Part shown: positions 28,247 through 38,175 of the stretch, piece after piece
How positions within the stretch are numbered: the stretch's first letter is position 1
Layout of the letters: each line of letters begins with the position of its first letter
NCBI GenBank assembly: GCA_030430075.1
Contig: JAUIGN010000004.1
Span: 248,001 to 312,000 of the forward strand
Direction: 5' to 3'
Source of the DNA: a bacterium
Lineage (GTDB): Bacteria; Planctomycetota; Planctomycetia; Pirellulales; Pirellulaceae
DNA length: 64,000 bases
Notes under the pieces: model-generated
What the model was told of the DNA's origin: nothing
Databases searched by the model: none
What the model saw: only the letters and a program-made list of their open reading frames with translations
Program-made: the position numbers and the translations under genes

Positions 28247-31200
28247 ATGTCTGCCCTTTTCGCGACCATCGTCATCTCCACAACCTTGCTCGGGCAGCCG
28301 GCTGTCGACGATCCGCAGCCCAGCCGGTCCACGCCGCTGACTGGGGCCAATGAACTGGGTGCCGATGAACTGGGGGCCGATGAACTGGGGGCCGCGGCAA
28401 CTCAGTCCCGGATCGACCAGGCGATTGAGGACTTGGGAGACGACCGGTTCATCGTGCGGAAGATGGCTTCCCAAGCGTTGTGGCGGATTGGGCTGGCGGC
28501 CGAGCCGGCGTTGCGTGTTGCCGCCACCAGCCGTGATCGGGAGGTGCGTACGCGAGCACAGCGAATTCTCAACGACTTTGATTTTGGCATCGTGCCCGGT
28601 GTGCCGGCCGAGACGCTGATCTGGATTCGCCAGTTTCGGGACGGCGATCCCACACAGCGGCAAGCCGCCTTTGCGCGGCTGCTGGCCAATCAGCAGTTTG
28701 ACATCGTCGAGAGCATGCTCCGGCTCGAGCGGGATGCGGTGGTGCGGCGGGCGTTGCTGGTCACGCTCTTCGGCGACGAGAACGCGATCGAACGGTTCAT
28801 CGAGCTTGATCGGGTCGAGACCCTGATCAAGACCGTGGGGGCCGATCAGGACGAGCGCTGGCGGCGGACGATGATGGCGCGTGTCTTGTCGACCCCGCGG
28901 ATGCTCACTCGGCTCATCGAGTTGGGCAAGCTCAATTCGCTGCTGGAGTTCATTCAAAACGAACAGGATGCATTGGCCAGGAAGCAGTTACTGCTGACCG
29001 TGCTGCGCGCCCCGGGAACCGTGGCCGCCCTGATCAAGAACAATCAGCTCGATTTCACATTCACGTTCCTCCTGGCGGAAAAGGACAAGGGGGTGCGAGG
29101 CGAATTACTGCTGGTCCTCCTGGCGGCACCCGAGGCGATGTCCGCAGTCCTCGAACAGGGTAAGTTAGACCAGGTTCTTGAGTTTGCCAGGCAGAACTCC
29201 GAGACGTCGGTTCACAAGCAGATATTGGAGCAGTTGTTCCGCACGCCGAACGTGGTCAACAAGATGCTGGAAACGCGCGGCATCGACGCCACGATTGCGA
29301 TGGTGCTGGGTGAAAAAGAGCCGCAGACGCGCGGCGAACTGCTGGCAAATCTGATGATGTCGCGAGACATGCAGAAGCATCTTGCCGCGGACGGCAAGGA
29401 ACCGCTGGTCGTGGAATTGGCCGAAAAGGAGACCGAACTGGCGGCGCGGCGGGCCTATCTCGATCGCCTCTTCCAGTACGGCAATATTCTTTACTCGTTG
29501 AAATCCCCTGAGACGCTCGGCAGCCTGTGGGCGTTGGTGAAGTCGGACCCGGATCCCCGCTGGCGCACCGTCGCCATCTCGAGGATGCTCGTCACATCGC
29601 GACTGACGCAGTTGTTCGATGACGACAAGGAAGTGAACTGGCTGCTGGACTGGCTGCTCGACGACGACCAGCGGGAGCAACGGAGCAAGCTGTTGGTCGC
29701 CATCGTCAACAATTACACGCTCAAGCGAAAACTGATCCAGCAAGGGCATTTCGGCAAACTGTTTGAACTGGTCAAGACGGAGCCGGACGCGTCGCGGGGC
29801 AGCCTGTTGAATCAGCTCATGTCGTCCTCGGACGCCGCACAGTACTTTACGGACAAGGAGAGTACGTTCGAGTTGATCGCCCTGGCCCACGCGTTCCAGG
29901 ACCCCAAAGCACGCAATATGTATGTGTCCGGGTTGTTTCGCAATCATTGGGCCATGACGGCTTTGGTCAAGTATGAGCACTACGACGAGTTGGCGAAGTT
30001 GGCCAGGGGGGCGGAGAACCCGGTCGACCGGGCCATCCTCTTCGGCGACTTTGTGCGAACGCAGCCGGTGATTGCCCAACTCAAGGAAAACGGCGAGCTC
30101 GATTCGCTGATCGAACTTGCTTCGGACGAAGCGAACCCGGACGCTCAATTCGAGTTCCTCAAGCGGCTGTATGCAAACCACAACGGGCTGGGCGCGCTGA
30201 TCGAGGCGGGGCACTTTGAAAAGCTGCTGGCGTTGGCCCGGAGCACGAAGCAACCGGCTCGCCGCGACACCCTGCTGGCGGCGTTCTACGGCGCGTCACA
30301 GGTGGTGACCGCGTTGATCGCGGCAGACGAGATTGAATCACTGTTGGACTTCGTGAAAGGGCAACAGGATGTGAACGCCCGGCGGCAGGTCTTGCAACGC
30401 CTGTTTTACAACCAGAAGGCGGTCGGGGCGCTGGTGGACAAAGGCCACTTCGAAACCCTGCTGCAACTGGCCACGGCAGAGAAGCACCCGTCGTATCGTG
30501 CCTCCATGATCGGGACGCTGCTGGGGTCCCCGCCCGTCGTCAAGTACCTGACCGGCAAGGACCGCCTGGGGGCGGTTCTCAACCTGGTCACGCGCGAGCC
30601 CGACGCCAGCTCCCGGGAGCAATTGCTGACGTACATTCTCAGCCGGTCCGCGACGGTGACCGCGCTGGTGGACAACGGGTTCCTTCCTCCGCTGCTGAAG
30701 CTGATCAATCGTTCCACCGGAAGTCGCCGAGAGCAATTGTTGGGACAAGTGCTGTTGGTGCCCAAGGTGCTGGAACTGTTGGCCGAGCAGAAGCGTTTGT
30801 CGATGGTGCTGGCGGTCGTCGATGCGGGGAACAGCGGCAACGGCCGGACCAGTTACTTGCAACGCCTGTATTACAACGCGTCCGCCCTCACTTTGCTCAT
30901 TAAACACGGCTATTTCGACGATCTGCTGGACGTCGCGTTGGCGCAAAAAGAGCCGTCTTTCCGAGCGCTTCTCTTGGGACGCTTGTTTGCGCTCGAGTTG
31001 GCGACCCAGCAGCTGGTCCAGAACGGTCGCGTCGATTTCTTCCTCACTGCGGTTAAAGACGAAGGGTCCGCCGATGCGCGACGCAGCCTGCTCACCCAGT
31101 TCGTGCGCAGCAAGCCAGTGATTGAGGCCTTGATCGAGGCCCGCCAGATTGACACGCTGATCTCGCTCTGCCTGGACGACAAGGACGACACGAAACGCCG

Positions 31201-34200
31201 GACCCTGCTGGGAGAACTGCTTGCATCGCCAAAGGTGCTCGCACAACTGGCCGACACCAACCAGTTGGAGAACGTGTTGACGGACGTCCTGTCCGAGAAA
31301 GACCAGGCGAAGCTGCGGCCGATCCTGGAACGACTCCTGACCAGTACGGAATCGATGCGGTTGATGGCGAAGCACAAGCAGACCGATCGCCTGGTGAAGC
31401 TTGTCGAGTCGGGGTTGAGCGACAACCATCGCAAGGCGCTCTTGAGCCGGCTGGCCAATAACCGCAGCGGCGTGGAATGGTTGGCGGTCGCCGGCAAGAC
31501 CGACTTGCTGTTGGCGACGATCGCGGAAACGTCAAGTACGCGGCGGGGCTACCTGTTGCGGAATGTCCTCTACACCAATGAGGCGTTGCAGGCGCTCTTG
31601 GATCAGGGCGGGTTCGACACCCTGCTGAAGTTCGTCGATGACGAGCCGAACGATGCAATGCGACGTTCGATGATGGCGAGCTTGCTGTTCTCGAATGTGT
31701 CGTTGTCGTACCTGGGCGGTGCGGAGCGGCTGGACGAGATCTTTCAGCACGTTCAAGCGGAAGCTGACGACAATCTGCGCCGCCAATGCATCCAGGCTTT
31801 CCTGTATCGCTCGGAAGGGCACGCCCTGTTTCGTGATCCCGTGGTTACCCCCGCCCTGTTCAAGCTCTGCAAGCAGGAGACGGCCGGGAACCTGACTTCG
31901 TTTGTACGGCAGGTCATGACCGTACCGAAGATTCGCCAAGGGGCCGTCGAGGCGGGCCAGGCGGACGTCATGCGGGAGTTTGCCGAGCTTGAGAAAGATG
32001 AGACGCGGCGTGAGAGCTACCTGCGTGAACTGCGATTCTCCCCGTCCGGGATCGCTGCCTGGCACATTCAGCGGCGCGAGTACGAACAGGTAGAGCGATT
32101 GCTGGCTGAGCATGCCGGTGACGATCTCGGGAAGTTGCGGTTGGCGGCCTATTTCCGCAGCCGGCACGTGCTGGACGCCAAGGTCGATTCGATGCGACGG
32201 CGAGCGGACGAGGCGGCTGGCGACGTCGATTCGCGGCAGCTGCTGTACCTCGTTCGTGCCCAGGGAGACCTGGCGGCGACGCGTGAACTCGCGACGGCGA
32301 TTGGCGACCCGGGGTTGCTCCGCGCGGTCATGGTGGAGAGTCGGTTGTGGGGCGAGGCCGCAGCGCTCCAGGATGCCAGCGACTGCCCCTTGCCGATTCC
32401 GATTCCCACCACCCGGATTATCTCGGCGAACCATGAAAAGATGGAGACGCTCGGATATCAGGCAACCTTCCAGCGGCTGGCGGGCCGGCCGGATGATTGT
32501 GCAGAGACGGTCACGAAGATGTTGCAGCTTCAACGCGAGCATCCGCAGGACGTGAATCTGGCCTGGCACTGCGCCGAAGCGTTGCTGCTCAACGATCGCA
32601 TCGATGACGCCTTGGCCTTTCTCCGTCAGACCCACCCTCGACGGGCTTTTGCCCTGTATTCATACCAGCATCGGTACCAGGAGGCCTTCGGCCTGGTTAA
32701 CGTTTCGCTGGAGAATGGCCCGCTGGAGAATGGCTCGGGCGAAGACCGCTTGAATCGAAGCTGGTTCGACGGCCTCCCCTCGTCAGTCAGCGGCGACGAC
32801 CGGCAAAGCCAGGATCGGTTCGAATTTGCGCTGCAGGTCGCCCGTGTGCTCAACCTGCTGGGCCGAGCTGCCGATCGCGACGCGGTGCTTTCCGTCTTGC
32901 AGACGGTGGTCGAAAACCTGCCGAACTCGGCGAATTCCAGCTCGAATACCAACCTGTATTGGGAATTGATGTGCCAATCATTGGTCCGCATGGAATTGTA
33001 TTCGCGCGCCTGGGAGGTCGGTGCAAGGACGATCACCTCGCGTTCGTCTTCACCGTCGGTCCTGTCCAGGATTTACAATCGCCGGTTTGCCGAAGCGAAC
33101 GCCTGGTGGCAGTTGCTTCGCGCGGAGCAACCGGGGGAGTCCGTCGCGGACGCCTTGGATCGCTTGCATCGCGTACTGTACGCTCGGCCCACCGAAGCGG
33201 CGGGCGAATTTGCCTTGCTGGCGGAGCAGGCGGAACACTATGGCGAGACGCTCAGCGGCACGTCGCAGCAGTCGTTTTTCCTGGGGGTCGGCACCACCTG
33301 CCGGAAGCGGGGCGAAGTCGCGATTGCCTTGCGCTGCTTGGAGCGGGTCGACGATTATTCGTCGGCGCGGATCCAGCGCGCCGACCTCCTCTTGGAGCAA
33401 CACCGACCACTCGAGGCCGCTCGAGCTTACGAAGATGTCTGGCGCGCGGACCACGCGCAACTGGCGGCACTCTACCTGGCGGGCCACGCCTACGAGCAGG
33501 CAGGTCGGGAAACCGAGGCAGCCCACCACCGGCAGCTGGCCAACGAACTGGCGCTCGACAGCCGCGCACGTCACTCGCTGGCATCGGCGCTGGCCGAACG
33601 TGGCTTGATGGCGGCGGCGATCGAGCAATGGGAGTTCTTGCGGGCAGCCGCTCCGTTCGAGCACTTGCCGTTGAACGATGCCGCACGCCGCCTGGCGATG
33701 GCGCAACCCGAGCAGCCTGCTCAGGCGGCGGACGACTGGTTGCATTACATGCTGGGCGACCTCCGCAACGAATACTATATGCTGGAAAGCGAAGGGTACT
33801 TGCGCGTCCCGGCCAGCGTCCATCGGCAGCGAGCCATGGCGGCCGTGCAGGCGGGTCGGTTCGACGAGGCGGCACAGGAGATCGGTCAGGCCGCGGACCT
33901 CACGCCGGGCGATACCCGCTTGGCGGAGGAGCTGGTCCCCGCCTTTGAAAACACCGGGCAAGCCGATAAGGCCGAAGCACTCTTCTCACAGCTCTTTGAG
34001 CGTTACGAGTTCGCCTGCCGGCAGTTCCCGCAGAGTGCGTACCTGCACAACAACCTGGCCTGGCTGGCGGCCCGTTGCGGCCGGAAGATTGAAATCGCGA
34101 TGGCGCACGCGTCGCGGGCAGTCGAGTTGGCACCCGAGAATGGAGGCTATCTGGATACCCTGGCCGAGGTTCATTTTCGGCAAGGCAACCGGGAGTCCGC

Positions 34201-34294
34201 CATCCGCTACTCGAAGCTTGCCGTAAAATACTCTCCCGACCAGGATTCACTCCGCGAGCAACTTGAACGGTTCATCAACGATCCACTACCTTGA
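28247..34294 (+). CDS. Giant exported HEAT-like/TPR repeat protein
   Basis: The ATG at 28247 (GGGAG seven bases upstream) gives 2015 residues with a short signal-like leader (SALFATIVISTTLLGQPA). Residues ~125-1280 consist of about 29 copies of a ~39-residue two-helix unit, with a consensus like 'ALIxxGxxExLLxLAxxExDxxxRxxLLxxLLxS'. The repeats diverge in sequence but keep the period. Residues ~1330-2015 are TPR-like, ending with canonical units (YLHNNLAWLAARCGRK, YLDTLAEVHFRQGN). No catalytic motif is seen. It is probably a periplasmic or surface scaffold. It is followed 106 bp later by an amidohydrolase gene. Repeat assignment is by eye; HEAT-like is the nearest familiar class. Confidence 0.85.
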   Translation: MSALFATIVISTTLLGQPAVDDPQPSRSTPLTGANELGADELGADELGAAATQSRIDQAIEDLGDDRFIVRKMASQALWRIGLAAEPALRVAATSRDREVRTRAQRILNDFDFGIVPGVPAETLIWIRQFRDGDPTQRQAAFARLLANQQFDIVESMLRLERDAVVRRALLVTLFGDENAIERFIELDRVETLIKTVGADQDERWRRTMMARVLSTPRMLTRLIELGKLNSLLEFIQNEQDALARKQLLLTVLRAPGTVAALIKNNQLDFTFTFLLAEKDKGVRGELLLVLLAAPEAMSAVLEQGKLDQVLEFARQNSETSVHKQILEQLFRTPNVVNKMLETRGIDATIAMVLGEKEPQTRGELLANLMMSRDMQKHLAADGKEPLVVELAEKETELAARRAYLDRLFQYGNILYSLKSPETLGSLWALVKSDPDPRWRTVAISRMLVTSRLTQLFDDDKEVNWLLDWLLDDDQREQRSKLLVAIVNNYTLKRKLIQQGHFGKLFELVKTEPDASRGSLLNQLMSSSDAAQYFTDKESTFELIALAHAFQDPKARNMYVSGLFRNHWAMTALVKYEHYDELAKLARGAENPVDRAILFGDFVRTQPVIAQLKENGELDSLIELASDEANPDAQFEFLKRLYANHNGLGALIEAGHFEKLLALARSTKQPARRDTLLAAFYGASQVVTALIAADEIESLLDFVKGQQDVNARRQVLQRLFYNQKAVGALVDKGHFETLLQLATAEKHPSYRASMIGTLLGSPPVVKYLTGKDRLGAVLNLVTREPDASSREQLLTYILSRSATVTALVDNGFLPPLLKLINRSTGSRREQLLGQVLLVPKVLELLAEQKRLSMVLAVVDAGNSGNGRTSYLQRLYYNASALTLLIKHGYFDDLLDVALAQKEPSFRALLLGRLFALELATQQLVQNGRVDFFLTAVKDEGSADARRSLLTQFVRSKPVIEALIEARQIDTLISLCLDDKDDTKRRTLLGELLASPKVLAQLADTNQLENVLTDVLSEKDQAKLRPILERLLTSTESMRLMAKHKQTDRLVKLVESGLSDNHRKALLSRLANNRSGVEWLAVAGKTDLLLATIAETSSTRRGYLLRNVLYTNEALQALLDQGGFDTLLKFVDDEPNDAMRRSMMASLLFSNVSLSYLGGAERLDEIFQHVQAEADDNLRRQCIQAFLYRSEGHALFRDPVVTPALFKLCKQETAGNLTSFVRQVMTVPKIRQGAVEAGQADVMREFAELEKDETRRESYLRELRFSPSGIAAWHIQRREYEQVERLLAEHAGDDLGKLRLAAYFRSRHVLDAKVDSMRRRADEAAGDVDSRQLLYLVRAQGDLAATRELATAIGDPGLLRAVMVESRLWGEAAALQDASDCPLPIPIPTTRIISANHEKMETLGYQATFQRLAGRPDDCAETVTKMLQLQREHPQDVNLAWHCAEALLLNDRIDDALAFLRQTHPRRAFALYSYQHRYQEAFGLVNVSLENGPLENGSGEDRLNRSWFDGLPSSVSGDDRQSQDRFEFALQVARVLNLLGRAADRDAVLSVLQTVVENLPNSANSSSNTNLYWELMCQSLVRMELYSRAWEVGARTITSRSSSPSVLSRIYNRRFAEANAWWQLLRAEQPGESVADALDRLHRVLYARPTEAAGEFALLAEQAEHYGETLSGTSQQSFFLGVGTTCRKRGEVAIALRCLERVDDYSSARIQRADLLLEQHRPLEAARAYEDVWRADHAQLAALYLAGHAYEQAGRETEAAHHRQLANELALDSRARHSLASALAERGLMAAAIEQWEFLRAAAPFEHLPLNDAARRLAMAQPEQPAQAADDWLHYMLGDLRNEYYMLESEGYLRVPASVHRQRAMAAVQAGRFDEAAQEIGQAADLTPGDTRLAEELVPAFENTGQADKAEALFSQLFERYEFACRQFPQSAYLHNNLAWLAARCGRKIEIAMAHASRAVELAPENGGYLDTLAEVHFRQGNRESAIRYSKLAVKYSPDQDSLREQLERFINDPLP
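28349..28393 (+). repeat. 15-bp in-frame tandem repeat (three copies)
   Basis: Three 15-bp units at 28349, 28364 and 28379 encode ELGAD-type pentapeptides just after the leader of the giant repeat protein. Units two and three are identical, indicating recent slippage. Copy changes would keep the frame. Confidence 0.8.
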
Positions 34295-34400
34295 GTGGTG
34301 CGTCAAGCGGCAGCGGTGTTGCCGTTGGTCGGCTCGGATGGTTGAGACGGTTTGCCTGGTCGCCGGTTCCCTCGTTCATCTTGATTAACAGGTATCTCGC

Positions 34401-35339
34401 ATGGTCCCGATCTCTCGTCGCTCATTTCAACGCACATTGCTGGCACTCGGCGCGGGCACGGTCGCTCGCCACGCCTGTGCCGCCGGCCCACCTGCTGCCG
34501 GCTACATTGATATGCACACGCACCTCGGACAGACATGGAATTCTACCGCGACGCTGACGGCGGCCGTTCTGTTGCGATGGATGGATGCGCACCATATTGA
34601 ACGGGCCGTGGTACTGCCATTGATCTCACCTGAGTCGTCAAGCTACCCGCTGACGTCGGACTTCGTCCTCGCAGAGACCAAGCCGCACCGGGATCGCCTG
34701 ATTCCATTCTGTTCCATCGATCCCCGTACATCGTTCCAGGGCGGGCAAGCTGGACTGGTGGGGATGTTGAAGCGGTATGTGGATGCCGGGGCGAAAGGGT
34801 TTGGCGAGCACAAGCCGGGCATCGCCTTTGATGATCCGCGGAATCTGCGGCTCTTCGCGGCGTGCGCCGAGGTCCGGTTGCCGGTCCTCTTCCACCTGGA
34901 TAACCTGCGGAACACGGACCAGCCCGGTTTGCCCGGCCTGGAGAAGGTGTTGCAAGAGACGCCGAATGGAACGTTCATCGGCCACGGACCCGGTTGGTGG
35001 GCGTCGATCTCCGGAGATGTCACCCAAGCGGGGCTCGCCGGCTATCCCAAAGGGAAGGTCGCGGCCGGCGGTGCGATCGATCGACTGATGGAGAAGTACT
35101 CCAACATCTATGGCGAGCTTTCCGCCGGCAGCGGGGCCAACTCCATTCGGCGTGACTTGGAGTTCGGCCGCGAATTCCTGGTCCGACGCCAGGATCGCAT
35201 CATGTTTGGAACGGATTTTCTGGCGCCGGAGCAGCATGTGCCCCAGTTCGAACTGTTCGAACAGTTACTCAACCTGCCCGCGGATGTGCAGAACAAGATC
35301 TACCGTGATAATGCTCGCCGGGTGTTGAGTTTGGGTTGA
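34401..35339 (+). CDS. Tat-exported amidohydrolase-family protein
   Basis: This 312-residue protein begins with SRRSFQRTLLALGAG, a twin-arginine leader. The mature part is a TIM barrel of the amidohydrolase type (Amidohydrolase_2-like): YIDMHTHLG supplies the first metal ligands, a GFGEHKPG strand follows, LFHLDN a later ligand, and FGTDFLAP the terminal Asp. Family members are decarboxylases or hydrolases; the reaction is not determined. It lies 121 bp before the sulfatase start and 106 bp after the repeat-protein gene, all on one strand. Confidence 0.8.
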   Translation: MVPISRRSFQRTLLALGAGTVARHACAAGPPAAGYIDMHTHLGQTWNSTATLTAAVLLRWMDAHHIERAVVLPLISPESSSYPLTSDFVLAETKPHRDRLIPFCSIDPRTSFQGGQAGLVGMLKRYVDAGAKGFGEHKPGIAFDDPRNLRLFAACAEVRLPVLFHLDNLRNTDQPGLPGLEKVLQETPNGTFIGHGPGWWASISGDVTQAGLAGYPKGKVAAGGAIDRLMEKYSNIYGELSAGSGANSIRRDLEFGREFLVRRQDRIMFGTDFLAPEQHVPQFELFEQLLNLPADVQNKIYRDNARRVLSLG

Positions 35340-35460
35340 CCCGGGGCGCGCCCGGTCACCTGTGTCGGGAAGGACGTTGCTTCTGGTCGGCCAACCGCCG
35401 GCTGGTGTTCGGCTTTGCGAATCCTCCACGCATCCTCTCACATCAATCCCCGGACGCCCT

Positions 35461-36867
35461 ATGAATGCTCTGCGATTTGTGCCGCTTCTCTTGTTGTGTT
35501 GTGCCACGCTGCAGGCCGCCGAAACACGGCCCAACTTCTTGTTCATCATCGCCGACGATTGCACGTTTCGCGACCTGGGCTGCTACGGCGGTCAGGCACA
35601 CACGCCCCACATTGATCGGCTGGCAGCCGAGGGGATGCTTTTCCGGCGATGTTTTCAGGCGGCCCCGATGTGCTCGCCGACGCGGCATAATATCTACACG
35701 GGCCTCTACCCTGTGAAGAGCGGCGCGTATCCGAATCATACGTTCGTACCCGATGATACGCCGAGCGTCGTACAGTTTCTGAAGTCGAGCGGTTACCGGG
35801 TGGCGCTGAGCGGCAAGCGTCACATTGGACCGGCATCGGTTTTTGCGTTCGAATATTCCGGCGTCAAGAACAATCCGGACATGCGCGCCATTGACCGGCT
35901 GTTTGGCGAATGCCGCCAGGAGGGGACGCCGTTTTGTCTGTTTGCGTGCTCGAACGAGCCGCATAGCCCCTGGAACAAGGGAGATGCGTCGCGCTACGAT
36001 CCTGGTCAACTCGAGTTGCCGCCGTATTTCGTCGATACGCCGGAGACACGGGCCGACCTTTCCAACTACCTGGCGGAAATCACCTACTTCGATGGACAGG
36101 TCGGCCAGTGTCTGGAACTGCTGGCCAGGCACCAATTGAGCGACAATACGTTGGTGATCGTCGTCAGCGAGCAAGGTTCCGGTATGCCGTTCGCCAAATG
36201 GACCTGCTACGACACCGGGTTGCAGAGCGCATGCATTGCCCGTTGGCCGGGACGGATCGCGGCGGGTTCGGTCAGCGAGGCGCTGATCGAATACATTGAC
36301 TTCTTGCCGACGTTCTTGGCGGCAGCAGGGCACCAACCTGAACCCTCGCTGCAGGGAAAAAGCCTGTTGCCGGTGCTGCTGGGCCAGACCAATCACCACA
36401 AGGACTACGTGTTCGGCGAAATGACAACTCGCGGAATCATCAACGGGTCACCCCACTTTGGGATCCGTTCGGTGCGGTCGGCCGAGTACAAGTACATCGT
36501 GAACTTTACTCCCGAGGTCGAGTTTACGAACGCCTGCACGCAGTCGAAGCTGTTTCAATCGTGGGTCCGCGCCGCCGCGGCCGGCAACGAAGAAGCGGCC
36601 GCCAAGGTTCGTCGCTATCAACATCGTCCGGCGGAAGAGCTCTATGCCGTCAACGACGACGTTTTCGAGTGGAAGAACCTGGCGGAGGATCCACGTTATG
36701 CGGCGGTCAAAGCGCAGCTCAAAGAACAACTGGCCGTCTGGATGAAAGTGCAAGGCGACCGCGGGCAGGCGACGGAACTGGCTGCCTGGGAACACCAGAA
36801 ACGGGCTCGCAGGCCGTCGACCAAGGCCGCGAGAAAGAATCGCCAGGCAGGCGGCATGTCGAACTAA
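35461..36867 (+). CDS. Sulfatase (formylglycine-dependent, exported)
   Basis: The ATG at 35461 gives 468 residues with a signal peptide (NALRFVPLLLLCCATLQAAE). RPNFLFIIADD provides the first metal site. CSPTR, with Cys71 as the residue converted to formylglycine, identifies a type I sulfatase. A second block, VALSGKRHIGP, matches the conserved Gly-Lys motif. The C-terminus is basic (KRARRPSTKAARKNRQ). It hydrolyses sulfate esters, probably of polysaccharides, in the periplasm or outside. The activating formylglycine enzyme is not in this window. Confidence 0.9.
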   Translation: MNALRFVPLLLLCCATLQAAETRPNFLFIIADDCTFRDLGCYGGQAHTPHIDRLAAEGMLFRRCFQAAPMCSPTRHNIYTGLYPVKSGAYPNHTFVPDDTPSVVQFLKSSGYRVALSGKRHIGPASVFAFEYSGVKNNPDMRAIDRLFGECRQEGTPFCLFACSNEPHSPWNKGDASRYDPGQLELPPYFVDTPETRADLSNYLAEITYFDGQVGQCLELLARHQLSDNTLVIVVSEQGSGMPFAKWTCYDTGLQSACIARWPGRIAAGSVSEALIEYIDFLPTFLAAAGHQPEPSLQGKSLLPVLLGQTNHHKDYVFGEMTTRGIINGSPHFGIRSVRSAEYKYIVNFTPEVEFTNACTQSKLFQSWVRAAAAGNEEAAAKVRRYQHRPAEELYAVNDDVFEWKNLAEDPRYAAVKAQLKEQLAVWMKVQGDRGQATELAAWEHQKRARRPSTKAARKNRQAGGMSN

Positions 36868-36920
36868 GCGATGGCTCAAGAAGAACTCGCGGACGGTCCC
36901 TCTTTCGCCTACCCGCGATG

Positions 36921-37076
36921 GGAGTCTGGAGACCTTCGGTCCGCCGTTTCGGCGGGGTCGGAGACCCGCGCCGAGCAACGGTCGGAGACCCGCGCCGAGC
37001 AACGGTCGGCGACCCGCGCCGAGCAACGGTCGGAGACCCGCGCCGAGCAACAGTCGGAGACCCGCGCCGAGCAACG
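36921..37076 (-). repeat. Inverted copy of the GTTCGGCGCGGGT repeat, 24-bp units
   Basis: Five 24-bp units start at 36957, 36981, 37005, 37029 and 37053 (GTCGGAGACCCGCGCCGAGC plus four bases). They are preceded by the cap GGAGACCTTCGGTCCGCCG. Read on the minus strand this is the repeat seen at 11083 and 43536, with a 24-bp rather than 22/23-bp period. It lies between a sulfatase and the dioxygenase gene. The reading frame through it is fortuitous. Confidence 0.8.
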
Positions 37077-37232
37077 GTCCGGTGCCGATTGCCGCGTTTT
37101 ACAGCGACCTTGCGGGTGCTTAAAATGCGTTGCGCGAACGCGTGTTGCCGATCGTCGGTTCTCACCGTTTGCGATTGCAGTCGGTTGTCCCCTCCAGGAA
37201 CGCCACGGTCACCACGTGCGAAGGAAGCGATC

Positions 37233-37994
37233 ATGTTCAGGAGTCCAGTCACGCAACAGGCGAAGTTGGCCTTTGACCGGGACGGTTATGTCGTGATTCG
37301 CGAATTCCTTGCCGAGCCCGAGATGGCTGAGCTGCAATCGCATCTTGAGCGTTACATTCGTGACGTCGTCCCAACCCTGCCGGCGACGGCGGCCTTCTTT
37401 CAGGATCCGTCGCGGCCAGAGACGCTCAAGCAGATGCAGCATATGGATGGCGATCCGTTCTTTCGCGAATACACGCAACACGACAAATGGGTTGATCTGG
37501 CCGCCACGTTGTTAGGCGAGCCGGCCGCATGTGCGTCTCCCGAGTGGTTCAACAAGCCGCCGGGCACGCCGCACGCGACACCTCCCCACCAGGACAACTC
37601 TTATTTTTGCCTGCAACCCGCGCAGGTAGTGACGCTCTGGCTGGCCCTCGATCACGTCGACGAAGAGAACGGCTGCCTGCGATACGTTCGCGGCTCGCAT
37701 CGCCAAGGAATTCGTCCGCACCAGGCATCGCGAGTGCTCGGATTCTCACAAGCGATTCACGATTTTTCCGACGAGGAAGACGCGGAGTCCATCGCCGTGC
37801 ACCTGCAGCCTGGCGACCTGGTTGCCCATCATGGTGAAACCATCCACCGGGCCGAAGCAAATCGCTCTACAACCCGGCATCGTCGCGCATTCGCCATGGT
37901 CTACAAAGGTGCGAGTTGCCGGCTGGACAGTGAGGCCTACCAGAGGTACCAGGCGGCCCTGCAGGGACAGCATGAAGCACTTGGGATCGAGTGA
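37233..37994 (+). CDS. Phytanoyl-CoA dioxygenase (PhyH) family oxygenase
   Basis: AAGGA seven bases before the ATG at 37233 selects this start over an open frame running back through the repeat; 253 residues. The Fe(II)/2-oxoglutarate facial triad is visible: H119-x-D121 (PPHQDNSY) and H205 (ETIHRA), with an Arg (R215-R218 region) for 2-oxoglutarate. Overall layout matches PhyH-type hydroxylases of small molecules. It is cytoplasmic (no leader). The substrate is unknown. Gene order links it loosely to the upstream sulfatase. Confidence 0.9.
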   Translation: MFRSPVTQQAKLAFDRDGYVVIREFLAEPEMAELQSHLERYIRDVVPTLPATAAFFQDPSRPETLKQMQHMDGDPFFREYTQHDKWVDLAATLLGEPAACASPEWFNKPPGTPHATPPHQDNSYFCLQPAQVVTLWLALDHVDEENGCLRYVRGSHRQGIRPHQASRVLGFSQAIHDFSDEEDAESIAVHLQPGDLVAHHGETIHRAEANRSTTRHRRAFAMVYKGASCRLDSEAYQRYQAALQGQHEALGIE

Positions 37995-38069
37995 GCGTCT
38001 CGTTTCACGGCCCGAAAAGCATGCTCGCCCGCCACATGCGCCAAGCACGAGGCGACTCGTGTTCTGTAG

Positions 38070-38086
38070 GTCACGCTGTGCATGAC
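38070..38086. repeat. GTAGGTCACGC-type hairpin repeat, copy 2
   Basis: GTCACGC-TGT-GCATGAC, preceded by TCTGTAG, resembles the copy at 17972 with one stem mismatch. It lies in the 181-base gap between the PhyH gene and the convergent sulfatase gene, which otherwise holds nothing recognisable. Confidence 0.5.
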
Positions 38087-38175
38087 ACGATGCGGCCTGA
38101 ATGGGGCAACCGCGTGTCTTCGTGACTGCCTTGTATGTCCGCATGGCTAAATTTGCGGAATTTGTTGTCGACAGG

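Noticed and set aside
33050..33961. Frames opposite and beside the TPR part of the giant repeat protein
   Set aside because: They are shadows of the main frame; the main frame keeps TPR signatures to its stop.
36561..37232. N-terminal extension of the PhyH gene through the repeat block
   Set aside because: The extension overlaps the sulfatase gene and translates the 24-bp repeat; the ATG at 37233 has a good ribosome site and the family's usual length.
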